Source of the DNA: Bradyrhizobium cenepequi
GTDB lineage: Bacteria; Pseudomonadota; Alphaproteobacteria; Rhizobiales; Xanthobacteraceae
Assembly (NCBI RefSeq): GCF_020329485.1
Contig: NZ_JAGKJI010000002.1
Coordinates: 310,001 to 374,000 of the forward strand
DNA: 64,000 bases
Direction of reading: 5' to 3'
A model generated the notes under the pieces. It worked only from the letters and a program-made list of their open reading frames with translations. It had not been told where the DNA came from and did no database searches. Shown here in pieces: positions 44,722-52,967 of this stretch. The position numbers and the translations under genes are program-made. The stretch's first letter is position 1, and each line of letters opens with the position of its first letter.

Positions 44722-45414
44722 ATGGCAGACAACATCATCAAACTCGACGGAAGCAGCCAGTTGGATTTTGATCGTGAGACGGTCGAGCAGGCTTATGACC
44801 GCTGGGCACCGGTCTACGACCTCGTGTTCGGCGGCGTGTTTAGGAAAGGCCGGGCCGCGGCGATCCAGGCCACCAACAAGATCGGCGGCTGCGTGCTTGA
44901 GGTCGGCGTCGGCACCGGCATATCGCTGCCGCTCTACGCTCCGCATGTCCGCATCTTCGGCACCGATATTTCGGAAGCGATGCTGGACAAGGCGAAGAAG
45001 CGCGTCGCCGAACTCGGCCTGAAGAACATTGAGGGCCTCGCGGTGATGGACGCTGAGAAGCTCGAATTCCCCGACAACTCGTTCGACGTGGTGATGGCGC
45101 AATATGTCGTCACCGCGGTGCCGAATCCGGAAGCCGCGCTCGATGAATTCGCGCGTGTGCTGCGTCCGGGCGGCGAGCTGATCATCCTGACCCGCGTCAG
45201 CGCCGATACCGGCGTGCGCCGCTTCATCGAGCAGAAGTTGCAGCCGGTCGTGCGTCCGCTCGGCTTCCGCACCGCCGAGTTCGCCTGGTCGCGCTACACC
45301 AAGTGGCTTGCCGGCGCCAAGGGCATGGAGCTGGCCGAGCGCCGCCTGATCCCACCGCTCGGCCATTTCTCACTGGTCCGCTTCCGCAAGGCCGAAGTCG
45401 CCAAGGCCGCCTAA
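44722..45414 (+). CDS. Class I SAM methyltransferase, phosphatidylethanolamine N-methyltransferase (Rhodobacter PmtA/PmtX type)
   Basis: A 230-residue SAM-dependent methyltransferase. AYDRWAPVYDLVFGGVF at 24-40 is typical of R. sphaeroides-type PmtA and UbiE relatives. SAM motif I is LEVGVGTGISLPLY (59-72), followed by GTDISEAMLDKA and MDAEKLEFPDNSFDVV. It would convert phosphatidylethanolamine stepwise to methylated forms and phosphatidylcholine at the membrane surface. Bradyrhizobium is known to have several such enzymes. A GAGAAGG site precedes the ATG. A phosphatidylserine decarboxylase gene lies 2.7 kb downstream, which fits phospholipid metabolism. A ubiquinone/menaquinone-type role is less likely. 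Confidence 0.82.
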   Translation: MADNIIKLDGSSQLDFDRETVEQAYDRWAPVYDLVFGGVFRKGRAAAIQATNKIGGCVLEVGVGTGISLPLYAPHVRIFGTDISEAMLDKAKKRVAELGLKNIEGLAVMDAEKLEFPDNSFDVVMAQYVVTAVPNPEAALDEFARVLRPGGELIILTRVSADTGVRRFIEQKLQPVVRPLGFRTAEFAWSRYTKWLAGAKGMELAERRLIPPLGHFSLVRFRKAEVAKAA

Positions 45415-45425
45415 GTCTTCCCGCC

Positions 45426-45550
45426 CCTCATGGTGAGGAGCGCCGCAGGCGCGTCTCCGGACGATGCTCCGCATCGCCGGAAGAACCATGAGGTCCCGCC
45501 GCTGGCCTCATCCTTCGAGACGCGCGTTTCGCGCTCCTCAGGATGAGGGG
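45426..45550. repeat. Palindromic repeat, family C (copy 2)
   Basis: CCTCATGGTGAGGAGCGCC and GCGCTCCTCAGGATGAGG arms with inner CATGAGG / CCTCATCCTTCGAGACGCG segments. Related to the 23.1-kb copy. Confidence 0.75.
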
Positions 45551-45689
45551 AGACAGTTTCCTTGAGGGGACGAGTCTCGCCTTGTTGCGTCACCGCGTCG
45601 CTGCGCACTGTCATATGTCATTATGATGATGTCACACGCCGTACATCGAATCTCTGTAAGCACGTCCCGAAATCCTCGTGGGGGAAAGA

Positions 45690-46319
45690 ATGATCAGCAA
45701 TTTTCTGCAGGAACTGCGTACCCAGCGCTGGGACGACCACCGCTACTATCATCACAGCCGGATCAATCAGAGCCTGCACTTCGTCAGCGCCCTGAGCTTC
45801 CTGTTCGCCTATGTGATGCTGTTCTTCGATCCGGCGATCTCGGCGCTGGTCGGCTGGCTGGTCTCGATGACCTCGCGCCAGGCCGGTCACTTCTTCTTCG
45901 AGCCGAGGGGTTACGACCACGTCAACCAGGCCACCCACGAGCACAAGGAAGACATCAAGGTCGGCTACAACCTGCAGCGCAAGATCGTGCTGATGGCGAT
46001 CTGGGCGCTGTCGCCGCTGGTGCTCTTTGCCGATCCGACCCTGTTCGGCCTGTTCACGCCATGGGAGACGGTGTTCGACTTCACCCGTCAGGTCGCCAAG
46101 ATCTGGCTCGCGGTCGGCATCGGCGGGCTCCTGTTCCGCACCGTGCACCTGTTCTTCATCCGCGATGTCGAGACTGGCCTCGTCTGGATGACCAAGATCA
46201 TCACCGATCCCTTCCACGACCTGAAGCTCTATCATAAGGCGCCGCTCGCACTCCTGAAGGGTGAGCTGATCGATCCCGGCCTGCATCTCGCCGGCGAGCT
46301 GGAAGAGAAGCACGCCTGA
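45690..46319 (+). CDS. Membrane protein with Mpo1/DUF962-like motif
   Basis: A 209-residue inner-membrane protein with about four hydrophobic segments (30-45, 47-65, 100-122, 140-160). The stretch RQAGHFFFEPRGYDHVNQ near 69-86 recalls the GHxxFE motif of Mpo1/YGL010w-like proteins, Fe-dependent dioxygenases that shorten 2-hydroxy fatty acids. Additional His (HHSR at 22-25, THEHKE near 88) could complete a metal site. I am not sure of the family. GGGGAAAG precedes the ATG. It sits between the phospholipid methyltransferase and the aminotransferase/PSD pair, so a lipid role is reasonable. Confidence 0.6.
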   Translation: MISNFLQELRTQRWDDHRYYHHSRINQSLHFVSALSFLFAYVMLFFDPAISALVGWLVSMTSRQAGHFFFEPRGYDHVNQATHEHKEDIKVGYNLQRKIVLMAIWALSPLVLFADPTLFGLFTPWETVFDFTRQVAKIWLAVGIGGLLFRTVHLFFIRDVETGLVWMTKIITDPFHDLKLYHKAPLALLKGELIDPGLHLAGELEEKHA

Positions 46320-46366
46320 GCGCCTGCGGCCGTCAGCAAAACGACTTCGCTGTGTTCACTTGCGTC

Positions 46367-46546
46367 ATGCCCGGGCTCGTCCCGGGCATCCTTGTCTCAG
46401 GCACCGTCATTCCGGGGCGATGCGACAGCATCGAGCCCGGAATCCATCGGGCGCCAGCCGCTGGCGGCGCAATGAATTCCGGGCTCGCGCGGAGCCTGTC
46501 ATCGGGCCGCGCTTTGCGCGGACCCGGTGGCGCGCCCCGGAATGAC
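46367..46546. repeat. Palindromic repeat, family B (copy 2) with adjacent small hairpin
   Basis: GTCATTCCGGGGCG and CGCCCCGGAATGAC outer arms with inner GAGCCCGGAATCCAT / ATGAATTCCGGGCTC. Just before it ATGCCCGGG and CCCGGGCAT make a separate 9-bp hairpin (46367-46389). Confidence 0.8.
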
Positions 46547-46570
46547 AGTATGAGGTGGAGGGAAGGGCGC

Positions 46571-48088
46571 CTAGCGCCCGAACTTCCCGGCCAGCATTTC
46601 CTTCAGGATCTGCCGCTTGATGTCCTTGTTGGTGACACCGGGCTTGTGCCACCACCAGCCGTCGCGCTTCATCTTCTCGCCGGCGGCGACGAAGCGGTCG
46701 GCGACCTCCGTGAAATCGGCGTCGCTGGTGTTCAGGCCAAAGATCAGGCGCCCGGTGCCGACCCAGCTCAGCGCCAGCCCTTCGGCCCGCAAATAGTATT
46801 GCAGCATCCAGTTGTAGCGGGACGGCTCGGTATAATGGACCGTCCAGATCGACGAGAGATTGGCGACGCGGACCGGGAGCCCTGCCGCGGTCAGCCGGTC
46901 GTTGAGCAGCTTGGCGCGGCCGTTCCAGGTCTCGTCCAGCCCGTTATAGACCGAACGGAAATTCGGGCTGGCGAGCCGGCTCAGGAACTCGTCCATCGCA
47001 GTCATGACATAGGGATGCGAATTGAAGGTACCGCGGGCGAAGCAGACGTCCGCGGGTTTGTCGTCGCGGAAGCGCCGCATCAGATCCTTGCGGCCGCAGA
47101 CCACGCCGACCGGCAGGCCGCCGGCGAGGCTCTTGCCGTAGGTCACCATGTCGGCGCGCACGCCGAAATATTCCTGGGCGCCGCCGGCGGCGATGCGGAA
47201 GCCGACGAACACCTCGTCGAAGATCAAGACGATCACGCAGGCGATGTCGCGCCGCGTCTTCAACACATGCAGCGTCTTTTCCGACATGTCGGCGAGCGTA
47301 TAAGTCTCGTGCGGCGACACCGGATTGCCGACGCCGGGCTGCACGTCGCCCCACCAGCCGTGATAGGCGCCGGCGAAGCGGACGAGATGCGTGCGGCGGG
47401 TGTGATAGCGCGCCAGCCGCACCGCCTGCATCACCGCTTCGGTACCGGACATGTGGAACGAGACCTCGTCGAGGCCCGCGATTTCGCAGAGCCGTTTGAC
47501 GTTGTCGATGATGACAGGGTGGTAGGGGCCGAGCACCGGGCCGAGCGCGTGCGCGCGCTTCTCGCCCTCGGCGATGCACTCCTTGTAGAAATCGTTGCCG
47601 AAGATGTTCACGCCGTAGGAGCCGGTGAGATCGTAGAACACATTGCCGTCGACATCGGTGACGGTGACGCCCGAGGACGACTGCATGAACGCGCTGGTGC
47701 TCAGATGCTCGCGCACCAGCCGGCTGAACTGGAACGGCACGCGGTAGCTCTCGGTAAACTGCAGGTCGGAGATGTGCTGTGCGGCCTCGGCCGTCATCTG
47801 CCGGCCCTTGGCATAGTGCTGGGCATAGAAGCCGGCGAGGCGGAAGAAGCCGTCCTGCCGCTGCATCGCGATCTCGCGCGGCGCGCCGTCGACGGCGAAG
47901 AACTTGTCAATATCGAATTCGTAGTGCGGCACCATCCGCGCGACCATCTTGGACATCTTGGAATGTCCGGTCAGCGAGCGATGCTTGGCGCGCGACAGCG
48001 CCAGGCGGGCCTGAATCTTGGGGAAAGCTGCGGCGGCGCCGGCGACGGCGGCGGCGGACAGCGAGAGAATCGGAAGGGACGTATCCAT
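46571..48088 (-). CDS. Class III aminotransferase / glutamate-1-semialdehyde aminomutase-like PLP enzyme
   Basis: A 505-residue fold-type I PLP protein. The first ~25 residues are hydrophobic and Ala-rich (LPILSLSAAAVAGAAAAF), followed by an unusual 100-residue N-terminal extension. The catalytic part has HMSGTEAVM (212-220) for phosphate binding, IFDEVFVGFR with Asp291, and Schiff-base Lys319 in TYGKSLAGGLPVG. It is therefore probably active. The substrate is unknown: the family moves amino groups on keto acids, aldehydes or carrier-bound chains. The start MDTSLP overlaps the ATG of the divergent decarboxylase gene and has no strong ribosome site; Met45 is an alternative that would lose the hydrophobic end. 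Confidence 0.82.
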   Translation of the reverse strand: MDTSLPILSLSAAAVAGAAAAFPKIQARLALSRAKHRSLTGHSKMSKMVARMVPHYEFDIDKFFAVDGAPREIAMQRQDGFFRLAGFYAQHYAKGRQMTAEAAQHISDLQFTESYRVPFQFSRLVREHLSTSAFMQSSSGVTVTDVDGNVFYDLTGSYGVNIFGNDFYKECIAEGEKRAHALGPVLGPYHPVIIDNVKRLCEIAGLDEVSFHMSGTEAVMQAVRLARYHTRRTHLVRFAGAYHGWWGDVQPGVGNPVSPHETYTLADMSEKTLHVLKTRRDIACVIVLIFDEVFVGFRIAAGGAQEYFGVRADMVTYGKSLAGGLPVGVVCGRKDLMRRFRDDKPADVCFARGTFNSHPYVMTAMDEFLSRLASPNFRSVYNGLDETWNGRAKLLNDRLTAAGLPVRVANLSSIWTVHYTEPSRYNWMLQYYLRAEGLALSWVGTGRLIFGLNTSDADFTEVADRFVAAGEKMKRDGWWWHKPGVTNKDIKRQILKEMLAGKFGR

Positions 48089-48992
48089 GCCAGAAGCGCT
48101 AACGTCGGCAGCTAACAGATTCATGACAGTCCGAGGCCTGATTTCGTCGATAAGCCAGCAGGAGGACCTCAATTTCCTGCTGACCAACCGCATCCCGCGG
48201 GCGGCCGTGACCCGCTTCATGGGCTGGTTCTCCAAGATCGAGAACCCCGTGGTGCGCGACCTCTCGATCGCCTGCTGGCGGCTGTTCTCCGACCTCGACC
48301 TGTCCGAGGCCAAGAAGACCGAATTCAAGAGCCTGCACGACTGTTTCACGCGCGAGCTCCGCCCCGGACTGCGCCCGTTCGATCCGGACCCCGCCGTCAT
48401 CACGAGCCCGTCGGACGCGATCATCGGCGCGCATGGGCGGATCGAGGACACCAAGTTGTTCCAGATCAAGGGCGCGCCCTATGCGCTTCTCGACCTGCTT
48501 GGCGATCCCGCCCTGGTCGAGCAGCACCGCAACGGCCGCTTCGTCACGCTGCGGCTGACCTCGAGCATGTATCACCGGTTCCATGCGCCTGCGGACTGCC
48601 GTATCGAGAAGGTCACCTTTATTCATGGCGACGTCTGGAACGTCAATCCGATCGCGCTGAAACGGGTCGAGGGCCTGTTCTGCAAGAACGAGCGCGCGGT
48701 GCTTGAGGCGCGCCTTTCCACCGGCGAGCCGCTGACGCTGGTGCCGGTCGCCGCGATCCTTGTCGCGAGCATCCGCCTGCATTTCCTCGATCGCACGCTG
48801 AACGCGCAGACCAGCGGCCCGGTCACGTTCCCCTGCGATGCCGGCGCGACGAAGGGCGACGAGCTCGGCTGGTTCGAGCACGGCTCCACCATCATTGTGC
48901 TCGCCCCCGATCATTTCGAATTTTGTGAAAATCTCGCCGACGGCACCCGCATCCGCGCCGGCGAACCGCTGCTGCGAAAGCCACCGGCGTAG
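48087..48992 (+). CDS. Phosphatidylserine decarboxylase family protein (E. coli-type)
   Basis: A 301-residue protein from MPEALT, with AAGGGA 7 bases before it; a second start 12 codons on (MTVRGL) would give 289 residues. CFTRELRPGLRPFD, SSMYHRFHAPADC, GDVWNVNP and CKNERAVL follow the E. coli Psd pattern. The self-cleavage site is HGST (265-268) instead of LGST; Ser267 would become the pyruvoyl group. It makes phosphatidylethanolamine, the substrate of the N-methyltransferase encoded upstream. Short rhizobial Psd enzymes are about 230 residues, so this longer form may be a second, specialised copy. Confidence 0.85.
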   Translation: MPEALTSAANRFMTVRGLISSISQQEDLNFLLTNRIPRAAVTRFMGWFSKIENPVVRDLSIACWRLFSDLDLSEAKKTEFKSLHDCFTRELRPGLRPFDPDPAVITSPSDAIIGAHGRIEDTKLFQIKGAPYALLDLLGDPALVEQHRNGRFVTLRLTSSMYHRFHAPADCRIEKVTFIHGDVWNVNPIALKRVEGLFCKNERAVLEARLSTGEPLTLVPVAAILVASIRLHFLDRTLNAQTSGPVTFPCDAGATKGDELGWFEHGSTIIVLAPDHFEFCENLADGTRIRAGEPLLRKPPA

Positions 48993-49030
48993 AGCCGCGT
49001 GATTTCTTGTCGGAGCGAACCGCGCTCTTC

Positions 49031-49151
49031 ACCTCTCCCCAGCGGGGAGAGGTCGAATTGCGCAGCAATTCGGGTGAGGGGGCTCAGGTCTCACGAGAGA
49101 GCGAAACCCCTCACCCGGCGCTTCGCGCCGACCTCTCCCTATGGGAGAGGT
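49031..49151. repeat. Palindromic intergenic repeat, family A (copy 6)
   Basis: ACCTCTCCCCAGCGGGGAGAGG-type arm (in part), GAATTGCGCAGCAATTC, CGGGTGAGGG / CCCCTCACCCG and a terminal CTCTCCCTATGGGAGAG hairpin. Confidence 0.8.
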
Positions 49152-49258
49152 GAAGGAACGCGCGGATGGATCTCCCCGCGCTCCAATCTCGATTTTGCCG
49201 CTGGAAGCCCCTATATCGTCCCGACACGATTCGACATTCGAGCAATTCAGGAAGGCAG

Positions 49259-50002
49259 ATGGCGCGGACGCCTGTTCTGGCGGCGGGAGGCATTGTGCTG
49301 CGGCGGCAAGCGACGCCGCTGATCGCGGTCGTGCGGCTGCGCAAGCGGAACGAATGGGTGCTGCCCAAAGGCAAGCTCGACGACGGCGAAACGCCGCGTG
49401 CGGCCGCCGAGCGCGAGGTGCTGGAAGAGACCGGGCACGAGGTGTCCGTGCACGAATTCCTGGGTACGCTGGTCTATGATTCCGGCGGCCGCTACAAGGT
49501 CGTGCACTACTGGCGCATGGAAGCGGGCGACGAACCGGCCTACGAATTGATGTACGACATCAAGGCCGTCGACTGGCTGCCGCTCGAAGACGCGCTCGAA
49601 CGGCTGTCGCGCGATCATGAGCGTGCGTTCCTCGAGAACGTCGGCCCGATCGCGCTGAACGCCGCAGTCCTCGGTGGAGCCACGCGGCGGAAAGCGGCCA
49701 AGCCGGCAATGCGGCGGCCCCGTCGTGCGGTCACGCCGCCGCCTTCTGTCAACGAACCAACGACCGTGCCCTCCGAGCCCGCGCAACTCGATGCGCCGAT
49801 AGCGCAGGAGGAGCCGCTCACAACAGGCAACGAGGCTGTGGAGGCTCCGGTCTCCGCGTCCGTGACGGAGAGCGAGATCCCGCCGCCATTTGCGCCGGAG
49901 ATCGAGCCAGTTGTCATTGATGCTGTGCCGATGCAGCCGCCGCATGCGCCGCGCAGAAACCTGATCCAGCGCGTCAGGGACTGGCTCCGCCGCGCGGCCT
50001 GA
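49259..50002 (+). CDS. Nudix hydrolase with C-terminal extension
   Basis: A 247-residue protein. The Nudix domain covers 1-145 with a complete box from Gly38 to Gly59 (GKLDDGETPRAAAEREVL, then EETG), so it should hydrolyse a nucleoside diphosphate derivative using Mg2+. Residues 150-235 are a low-complexity Pro/Glu/Ala linker and the last 15 are basic and amphipathic (NLIQRVRDWLRRAA), possibly membrane- or nucleic-acid-binding. The ATG giving MARTPVL has CAGGAAGG before it; the longer frame is not conserved-looking. It follows the decarboxylase gene after a palindromic repeat. MutT-like or (di)adenosine polyphosphate activity is possible. Confidence 0.88.
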   Translation: MARTPVLAAGGIVLRRQATPLIAVVRLRKRNEWVLPKGKLDDGETPRAAAEREVLEETGHEVSVHEFLGTLVYDSGGRYKVVHYWRMEAGDEPAYELMYDIKAVDWLPLEDALERLSRDHERAFLENVGPIALNAAVLGGATRRKAAKPAMRRPRRAVTPPPSVNEPTTVPSEPAQLDAPIAQEEPLTTGNEAVEAPVSASVTESEIPPPFAPEIEPVVIDAVPMQPPHAPRRNLIQRVRDWLRRAA

Positions 50003-50017
50003 GCGCGCGCGAACCGC

Positions 50018-51310
50018 TCAATCGCCGCGCCGCTCTCTCCTGCCGTCCCTCAATGGAAATTGCCGTCGCGGCTGCATTGTCGGGCGGTTCAGGAGTCCCG
50101 GCCGTTGCACGCCGGGGGCACGCTGCATGAATCCACCTTGCCGCGGTTGTCCCTCGTGGATCGACGGCGGTTGCCCAGCTCGCTGCGGCACGCGCGATGG
50201 CGCTGCGCCTTGCCGCGGAGCGCCTTGCTGTCCGCTACGCGGGAGCGGTGTGCCGCCGGGTTGTCCGGGCAGCGTGCGCTGATCGGGGCGCGACGGACCC
50301 GCCTGCTGCGATCCTCCAGGTCGCTGCTGCAAGCCTTGCCGCTCAGGCATGCCCGGTTGTCGCTGGCCCGGACGGTTCTGCTGGCCCGGCAACATGTTCT
50401 GCCGCTGCGGACCTGGCCGGAACGGCTGGCCGCGGTTCGGATAGGGCACGCCGGGATTGGCGCGGCGGAACGCGCGCTGCTCGCTGACGAGTTGCCGGCC
50501 GAAATTCTGCGTGGTGTGCAGCTGGCGGACAAAGCCGCGGTCGCGCTGGACCTGCAGCGCCGACATCGTCAGCGGCACTGCGGCGAAGCGCGCTCCGCCG
50601 AGCCCGCCGGGCCGGATCGTGAAGCCGCTGGCGCCGCGCGTCAGTGTACCCAGTTGCGCGCCACCTCGGTCGTTGATCTCGATCCGGCCGACGCGACCGT
50701 CGGCGTCGGGATAAAGCTTGATGGCGACGTTGTTGGATGTTGCGGTCGCGCCTTCGGGTACTTCGACCAGGCCCGTGGTGCCGCGAATGCCGAGCGTCGC
50801 GGTTGGCGTTGTGATCCGCATGTCACCGGTCTTGGCGACACCGGCGGCGACGAAGGCGAGCGTGCCCTTGACAACGTCGAACAGCGCGCCGTTGCTTTTG
50901 CCGCCTTCGTCATAGACATATTTGTCGATCGTGATTCTGGCGCTCGCCGAAAGTTTGAACGTGGTGGCATCGTTGAAGGTGATGCCGAGCGCCGACTTGG
51001 CCTGAGTCTCCACGACGTCGCCGGAAAAGATGTCGTCCCTGATCTGCAGCGCCGTCGTGGCGTTGTTGCGCGTGACGCTGGCGCTGCCGGTGAGATCCGC
51101 GACATTGCCGATCGGCTCGGCCGCGGGCTGCTGCGCATCCGCCGCCGGCGCGCTCGGTGTGGTTGTTGCCGGCGCCTGTGCAGGGGCGGGTGCGGGCTGC
51201 GCCTGCGCGAGTTGCATCGGCTCAGCCGCGGCAACCGGCGAGTCCATGGAGCCGCTCAACAACAAGCCGATAGCAAACAGGAGCGCGAAAGAAAAGCGGC
51301 GCCGCGTCAC
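50018..51310 (-). CDS. FecR domain protein with Pro/Gln/Arg-rich tail
   Basis: A 430-residue exported protein starting at GTG (AGGAA in front). Signal peptide to about residue 29, an Ala/Pro/Gln linker (33-65), then a FecR beta-domain at about 68-190 (GNVADLTGSASVTRNN, DDIFSGDVVETQAKSALG, TPTATLGIRGTTG). From about 275 to the end it is Pro/Gln/Arg/Gly-rich and disordered. FecR domains usually sit in the periplasm as sensors or scaffolds; no sigma factor or TonB receptor gene is next to it, so it is not a classical FecIR pair. It is convergent with the Nudix gene, 15 bases apart. Confidence 0.8.
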   Translation of the reverse strand: MTRRRFSFALLFAIGLLLSGSMDSPVAAAEPMQLAQAQPAPAPAQAPATTTPSAPAADAQQPAAEPIGNVADLTGSASVTRNNATTALQIRDDIFSGDVVETQAKSALGITFNDATTFKLSASARITIDKYVYDEGGKSNGALFDVVKGTLAFVAAGVAKTGDMRITTPTATLGIRGTTGLVEVPEGATATSNNVAIKLYPDADGRVGRIEINDRGGAQLGTLTRGASGFTIRPGGLGGARFAAVPLTMSALQVQRDRGFVRQLHTTQNFGRQLVSEQRAFRRANPGVPYPNRGQPFRPGPQRQNMLPGQQNRPGQRQPGMPERQGLQQRPGGSQQAGPSRPDQRTLPGQPGGTPLPRSGQQGAPRQGAAPSRVPQRAGQPPSIHEGQPRQGGFMQRAPGVQRPGLLNRPTMQPRRQFPLRDGRRERRGD

Positions 51311-51396
51311 AAGAGATTCCTGGAGAGACCAAGACAGGCGAGGCGGCGATATCAGCCGTGCCGGGCTGAACGCCGGATGAATGGGAGCGCCATCTC

Positions 51397-51666
51397 TCAG
51401 CCGTCATTTCGGGGCGTGCGAAGCGTGAACCCGGAAAATCCAGTGAGCGGCGGGTCGTCATTGCGAGGTGCGTCAGCGACGAAGCAATCCGTGCCCTTGA
51501 AACCTGGGGCCGTGATCTTGATGCAGGACAGCGAGTCGCAATTGTGCAGCGCTTCGATGTGGATGCGCTCGCCGTTGATCTCGAGGGTGACGCCATTGCC
51601 GGCATGGGCGGCGGCCCATTCGCAGCCACCCTGCGTTACCTCTCTTGGACCCTCGCACTCAGCCAA
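51397..51666 (-). pseudogene. Possible small gene remnant invaded by repeat
   Basis: The segment TLEINGERIHIEALHNCDSL followed by SCIKITAPGFKG reads like a real protein with two Cys. There is only a TTG start directly after an in-frame stop, and the 3' third (TDCFVADAPRNDD onward) is the translation of a palindromic repeat. It is probably a truncated gene whose end was replaced by the repeat, or a chance frame. Confidence 0.3.
51402..51492. repeat. Family B repeat, partial, with linked TTGCGAGG element
   Basis: GTCATTTCGGGGCGTGCGAAG (in part) and GTGAACCCGGAAAATCCA match the left half of family B. A second element with CATTGCGAGG...GAAGCAATCC follows directly. Confidence 0.6.
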
Positions 51667-51836
51667 GCGCTGTTGCCACGGATTTCATCACCGACAATTC
51701 ATGTTCGGCGTGTCCGGCGCATGGCAGGCCCCACTTCTCGCCATCTTCCGTTCGGTCGTAGCTGTGGCAGGATGTCGCAGATATGTGAACCTGGTCCACG
51801 TACCTAGCGACAGCGCACATAACGATTACCCAAAAA

Positions 51837-52550
51837 GTGCTCGATCCCGATCTCTCCCAGACATTAACCTTCCGCTGCCCCGCGGAACTCGATGGTGTGC
51901 TGCCGCCGCCGATCCGAGCCAGCCTTGGGCTGCCGGACTGGCTCAAGACAATGCCGGCCCAGGCGTTCAACGCGATCAACCTGCGCGAGGAAAACACCGT
52001 CAAGCGCTGCCCGCCCTTTGTCGACGCTATGACCTCAGGCTTCCTGATCCCACTGATGTGCGATCTCAAATTCGAGAACGGCGAGATCACCTGGGACAAC
52101 GAACTGCCGCCGGGCGGCGCGGTCAGCTTCGTACGGTCGCCGATCGGATTTCACGATCCGAGCCAGGTGACCGGCACGCCCTTATTCGAAGCCGATCGCT
52201 TCCTGATCAAATTCCACAACCTTTGGACCATCGAAGCGCCGGAGGGCTATGCGGTGCTGTTCACGCATCCGTTCAACCGCTTCGACCTGCCGTTCACCAC
52301 GCTGACGGGCATCGTCGATTGCGATCGCTATCACGACAACTGGATTCACTTTCCAGCCTGTTGGCACGACGTGAATTTCTGCGGCGTGCTGCCGAAGGGC
52401 ACGCCGATCGCGCAATGCATTCCGGTGAAGCGCGAGAACTGGACGGCGCGCACCGCGCCCTTCACCGAAGAGGAGACGCAGCGGGCGCACGACCTCACCA
52501 ACCGCATGCAACGCGAACCCGGCTTCTACCGCCGTCAGTTTCGCGTGTGA
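51837..52550 (+). CDS. Conserved-looking hypothetical protein (DUF6065-like?)
   Basis: A 237-residue cytoplasmic protein from GTG, the first possible start after an in-frame stop. It is not recognised with confidence. Its most striking part is rich in aromatic residues, His and Cys: LFTHPFNRFDLPF, then CDRYHDNWIHFPACWHDVNF and GVLPKGTPIAQCIPVKRENW. This recalls beta-rich, possibly metal-dependent proteins that I associate loosely with DUF6065. No membrane segment or signal. It stands alone between the repeat-rich 51.4-51.8 kb stretch and a second Liv operon. Confidence 0.65.
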   Translation: MLDPDLSQTLTFRCPAELDGVLPPPIRASLGLPDWLKTMPAQAFNAINLREENTVKRCPPFVDAMTSGFLIPLMCDLKFENGEITWDNELPPGGAVSFVRSPIGFHDPSQVTGTPLFEADRFLIKFHNLWTIEAPEGYAVLFTHPFNRFDLPFTTLTGIVDCDRYHDNWIHFPACWHDVNFCGVLPKGTPIAQCIPVKRENWTARTAPFTEEETQRAHDLTNRMQREPGFYRRQFRV

Positions 52551-52561
52551 GCTCACGAGCT

Positions 52562-52611
52562 GGAGCATGAATCGGAAAAGCGGAAGCCGGTCCTTCCGAT
52601 AGATCGTGCTC
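52562..52611. repeat. Palindromic repeat, family E (copy 2)
   Basis: GGAGCATGAATCGGAAAAGCG (in part) opposite CTTCCGATAGATCGTGCTC. A diverged copy of the GAGCATGATCCGGAAAAG element. Confidence 0.65.
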
Positions 52612-52671
52612 GACCATCGCAGGCAGCATCGATGTGCTGACGGCCTACTCGCAGTCGCAAGTTTGTAGCGC

Positions 52672-52722
52672 GTGATTGAAGCTCCTGGCTCGGAGGCTTC
52701 AATCACAGGACTATGAGATGTG
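52672..52722. repeat. Hairpin and family F segment (copy 2)
   Basis: GTGATTGAAGCTCC pairs with GGAGGCTTCAATCAC (14 bp, one bulge). Straight after it comes CACAGGACTATGAGATGTG, which matches the family F segment near 25.6 kb at 17 of 19 positions. Confidence 0.6.
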
Positions 52723-52967
52723 ACGAGAAAGCTCCAGGTAGCAAGCCGGACTGAAATTGCGTTCAGCTCGGCTGCGCGAGTATCCACGTCGACTCTCTGA
52801 CAACGCGGGTAACGGGTTGCTGTCTCTTGCGAGCCATTCTGCCGCGGTACCAGAATCTGCCCGGCGTTGGACTTGTCAACGCAGGATCAATCTGCTCAGT
52901 ATGGCCGCAATTGTGCTGCGCAACACGCGCCAGCGCTAGAGTCGACACGCAAGCGAGGAAACAGAAA

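Larger units (their letters stand above)
52551..52967. other. 417-base intergenic stretch before Liv operon 2
   Basis: It holds a family E palindrome (52562-52611) and a 14-bp hairpin (52672-52706). The last 200 bases should carry the Liv operon promoter; no operator was recognised. Confidence 0.55.

Noticed and set aside
50060..52570. 836-codon plus-strand open frame across the FecR gene
   Set aside because: It runs antisense through the FecR gene and a repeat and overlaps the 237-residue gene in another frame; composition is repetitive Arg/Ala/Leu.
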